Positions 5,125-7,019 of a stretch of DNA of 7,019 bases are shown in pieces. Source of the DNA: Marinilabiliaceae bacterium UBA5213 (GTDB lineage: Bacteria > Bacteroidota > Bacteroidia > Bacteroidales > Marinilabiliaceae); NCBI GenBank assembly GCA_002412555.1, contig DHVH01000107.1, forward strand, positions 1 through 7,019, given 5' to 3'. The notes under the pieces were generated by a model, which was not told where the DNA came from, did no database searches, and worked only from the letters and a program-made list of their open reading frames with translations. How positions within the stretch are numbered: position 1 is the first letter of the stretch; every line of letters starts with the position of its first letter. A program made the translations under genes and the position numbers.

Positions 5125-6032
5125 AAAAGAATACTATCAAATTTGCTTTCTTCAGAATCAGATCGCGAAGTTAGTACAATTGGCGCAGAGGCGCCTAGTA
5201 CCAGAGAGGCTACCTTAGCCTTGGCAAACCAGACCAGACTCTTATACAAAACGTTGCCTACTTCAATGTCAGGCATTAACAGAATATCTGTATCACCGGC
5301 CACGTCGCTTATAATGCCTTTATGTTTAGCACTCTCATAACTAATGGCGTTGTCAAAAGCCAGAGGGCCGTCAATAAGACAGTTCTTAATCTGATCCCGT
5401 TGATTCATTTTGCTTAGTAAAGCAGCATCCAGGGTGGCCTGCATGTTTTCATTCACCATTTCAATGGCTCCTAAAACAGCCACCTTTGGTCGGGCAATGC
5501 CCAACTTATTCAAATACTGCACCGAATTGTTTACAATGGCAATCTTATCCGTCAAATTAGGTGCAATGTTCATGGCCACATCGGTAACCCCAATGAGTTT
5601 GTGATAAGTCTCCACCTCAAAAAAGGAAAAATGAGAAAGCAGTCGTCCGGTACGCAAGCCCCAATCGCGATTCAACACCCCTTTTAAAAGAATGGGGGTA
5701 GAAACTTTGCCCTTCATCAGAATATCTGCTCGTCCCTCATGAACCATGCGTACTGCCAGCTCAACACATTTTTCGAGATTGGGCTCATCAATAATGCTGA
5801 CCCCGGAAAAGTCATATCCATGCTCTTGAGCTATCGCCAGGGTTTGGTGTTCCGATCCAATTAAAATTGGATCAATAACACCTTCCTTGTAGGCTTTATA
5901 AACAGCATCCAGCGAAAACACATCCTGGGAGACAGCCAAAGCCAGTCGCTTTCTTGGTCTTTTAGGATCAATCAGCGCCTGAAGCTCCTTTAGTTTTTTG
6001 TAGCCCGGGTGGTCCGACTTTTTTATATTCAT
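5109..6032 (-). CDS. ptb: Phosphate butyryltransferase (phosphate acyltransferase family)
   Basis: Converts butyryl-CoA (and often branched-chain or short acyl-CoA) plus phosphate into acyl-phosphate and CoA, supplying the kinase encoded just downstream. The 307 residues match Ptb (about 300) rather than the longer Pta forms. Family landmarks are LMKGKVSTPILLKGVL at 105-120, TDVAMNIAPNLTDKIAIVNN at 150-169, IDGPLAFDNAI at 220-230, LLMPDIEVGNVLYKSL at 251-266 and the C-terminal APIVLTSRSDSEESKFDSI at 283-301. No domain is missing. The ATG is six bases after the ackA stop, and an AAGGG run overlapping that stop may act as a Shine-Dalgarno site, so translation is probably coupled to ackA. Acetyl-CoA use as a side activity is possible, which would let it also feed AckA; substrate choice cannot be read from the sequence. 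Confidence 0.93.
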   Translation of the reverse strand: MNIKKSDHPGYKKLKELQALIDPKRPRKRLALAVSQDVFSLDAVYKAYKEGVIDPILIGSEHQTLAIAQEHGYDFSGVSIIDEPNLEKCVELAVRMVHEGRADILMKGKVSTPILLKGVLNRDWGLRTGRLLSHFSFFEVETYHKLIGVTDVAMNIAPNLTDKIAIVNNSVQYLNKLGIARPKVAVLGAIEMVNENMQATLDAALLSKMNQRDQIKNCLIDGPLAFDNAISYESAKHKGIISDVAGDTDILLMPDIEVGNVLYKSLVWFAKAKVASLVLGASAPIVLTSRSDSEESKFDSILLAALG

Positions 6033-6038
6033 TGGCCC

Positions 6039-7019
6039 TTACTTACGCACTAGTCCTTCAACAATATCTTTAGTATCTTGTGCTATAACTAACTCCTCGT
6101 TGGTAGGCACCACCAAAATTCGGACTTTAGATCCTTCCACACTTATGTCCATCTCCTTGCTGCGTAATCCGGCATTTTTGGCTCTGTCAATTTCAACACC
6201 CATGTATTCAAGTCCGTCACACACGGCTTCCCTTGTCAGATCGCCATTTTCACCTATACCGCCTGTAAATATAATGGTATCAACACCTCCCATTGCAGCT
6301 ACATAGCCGCCAATGTATTTCTTAATGCGGTAGTTATACATTTCCATGCCCAATTTGGCATTTTCATCGCCATTATTCATGGCCTCTTCAATTTCGCGCA
6401 TGTCAGATGAGATCCCTGTAACACCCAACATCCCGCTGTGCTTATTGAAAAGAATACTGGCCGATTGAGTGCCAATCAATTCCTTTTCCATGATGTAAGT
6501 AACAGCTCCTACATCCAAGTCGCCAGCCCTGGTACCCATCATTAATCCCTCCAAAGGCGTAAAGCCCATTGAGGTATCCACAGAAATGCCATTCATAATG
6601 GCCGCAATGGATGCGCCGTTACCCAGGTGGCATGAGATGATTCGCTGCGTTTTATAATCGACCGCCAACATTTCACAGGCACGTTTGCTTACGTAGCGGT
6701 GACTGGTACCGTGAAAACCATAGCGTCGAACGCCATACTTCTTGTATAAAGAATTTGGGATGGCATACATATAAGCATGCTTTGGCATGGTTTGATGAAA
6801 AGCCGTATCGAAAACGCCCACTTGGGGAACGTTTGGCAAGAGAGAAGACATCGCTTTGATTCCCTTCAGGTTAGGTGGATTATGTAAGGGTGCCAGCTCT
6901 ATGCAATCTTCCATTTTCCGAATCACTTGATCGGAAATAAACACACTGGAATTAAACGTTTCTCCTCCGTGTACAACCCGGTGACCAACCGCATCGATCT
7001 CTTCCATTTCTTTGATGCA
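6039..7019 (-). CDS. ackA: Acetate kinase (N-terminus outside the window)
   Basis: Makes ATP and acetate from acetyl phosphate and ADP in the cytoplasm. The open frame runs to the window edge; 326 residues are visible, against about 400 for the family, so roughly 75 N-terminal residues, including the first phosphate-binding NxGSSS motif, lie beyond 7019. The first internal Met (7007) is not the true start: the frame continues upstream as CIKE. Visible motifs in order are VGHRVVHGGE with the substrate Arg, APLHNPPN, VFDTAFHQTMP with the catalytic Asp, RRYGFHGTSHRYVS with the transition-state His, HLGNGAS, DTSMGFTPLEGLMMGTRAGD with the second catalytic Arg, FTGGIGEN and the metal-binding Glu in PTNEELVIAQDT. 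The catalytic set in the visible part is complete. It is the first visible gene of the operon; a pta gene may sit just upstream, outside the window. Confidence 0.96.
   Translation of the reverse strand, partial: CIKEMEEIDAVGHRVVHGGETFNSSVFISDQVIRKMEDCIELAPLHNPPNLKGIKAMSSLLPNVPQVGVFDTAFHQTMPKHAYMYAIPNSLYKKYGVRRYGFHGTSHRYVSKRACEMLAVDYKTQRIISCHLGNGASIAAIMNGISVDTSMGFTPLEGLMMGTRAGDLDVGAVTYIMEKELIGTQSASILFNKHSGMLGVTGISSDMREIEEAMNNGDENAKLGMEMYNYRIKKYIGGYVAAMGGVDTIIFTGGIGENGDLTREAVCDGLEYMGVEIDRAKNAGLRSKEMDISVEGSKVRILVVPTNEELVIAQDTKDIVEGLVRK

Noticed and set aside
1..7019. CRISPR array, transposon, prophage, toxin-antitoxin or defence genes
   Set aside because: I found no spaced direct repeats, terminal inverted repeats, transposase or integrase motifs, or small toxin-antitoxin pairs; the visible genes are all core metabolism, repair, translation or envelope functions.

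Overview
This window reads as a stretch of chromosome from a member of the Bacteroidetes (Bacteroidota), probably an anaerobic or fermentative lineage such as the Bacteroidales/Marinilabiliales; the order-level placement is inference. The evidence is as follows. Several gaps carry the Bacteroidetes-type promoter pattern (TTTG or TTG about 19-20 nt before TAnnTTTG). Most starts lack a clear Shine-Dalgarno sequence. The protein sequences and neighbour pairs (RecF with a DUF721/DciA-like protein, a membrane-anchored TPR protein with RibH) are ones I recognise from that phylum. The genes are housekeeping and central metabolism. I see no transposase, phage gene, CRISPR array or defence locus.

Left part (1-2123): a divergent gene enters the window with only its first 20 codons (minus strand, 62 down to 1; probably a DHH-family NrnA-like phosphoesterase). 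It is followed by ndk (plus strand, nucleoside diphosphate kinase). Convergent to ndk is a minus-strand pair, recF followed by a short DUF721/DciA-like gene, linking recombinational repair with replicative helicase loading.

Middle part (2124-3808): from a divergent promoter region opposite recF, the plus strand encodes a single-pass membrane protein with TPR repeats (YfgM-like), a terminator hairpin overlapped by a candidate promoter, ribH (lumazine synthase, riboflavin pathway), then a two-gene tRNA unit, tRNA-Tyr(GTA) and tRNA-Gly(TCC). The tRNA promoter starts inside the 3' end of ribH. A strong A-tract/U-tract hairpin closes the unit and can serve both strands.

Right part (3809-7019): a short pyrimidine-rich, repeat-bearing gap of about 170 bp is followed by a minus-strand operon read right to left: ackA (acetate kinase, N-terminus outside the window), ptb (phosphate butyryl/acyl transferase) and buk (butyrate/branched-chain acyl kinase). 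These enzymes turn acyl-CoA into acyl-phosphate and then into free acid plus ATP, so the operon makes ATP by substrate-level phosphorylation during fermentation. A perfect 9-bp hairpin followed by a U-rich tract lies exactly at the ptb stop codon and may reduce or tune transcription into buk.

The most interesting signals are regulatory: the hairpin at the ptb stop, the promoter that overlaps the terminator before ribH, and the mirrored divergent promoters between recF and the TPR gene. None of them amounts to a new biological system on sequence alone.
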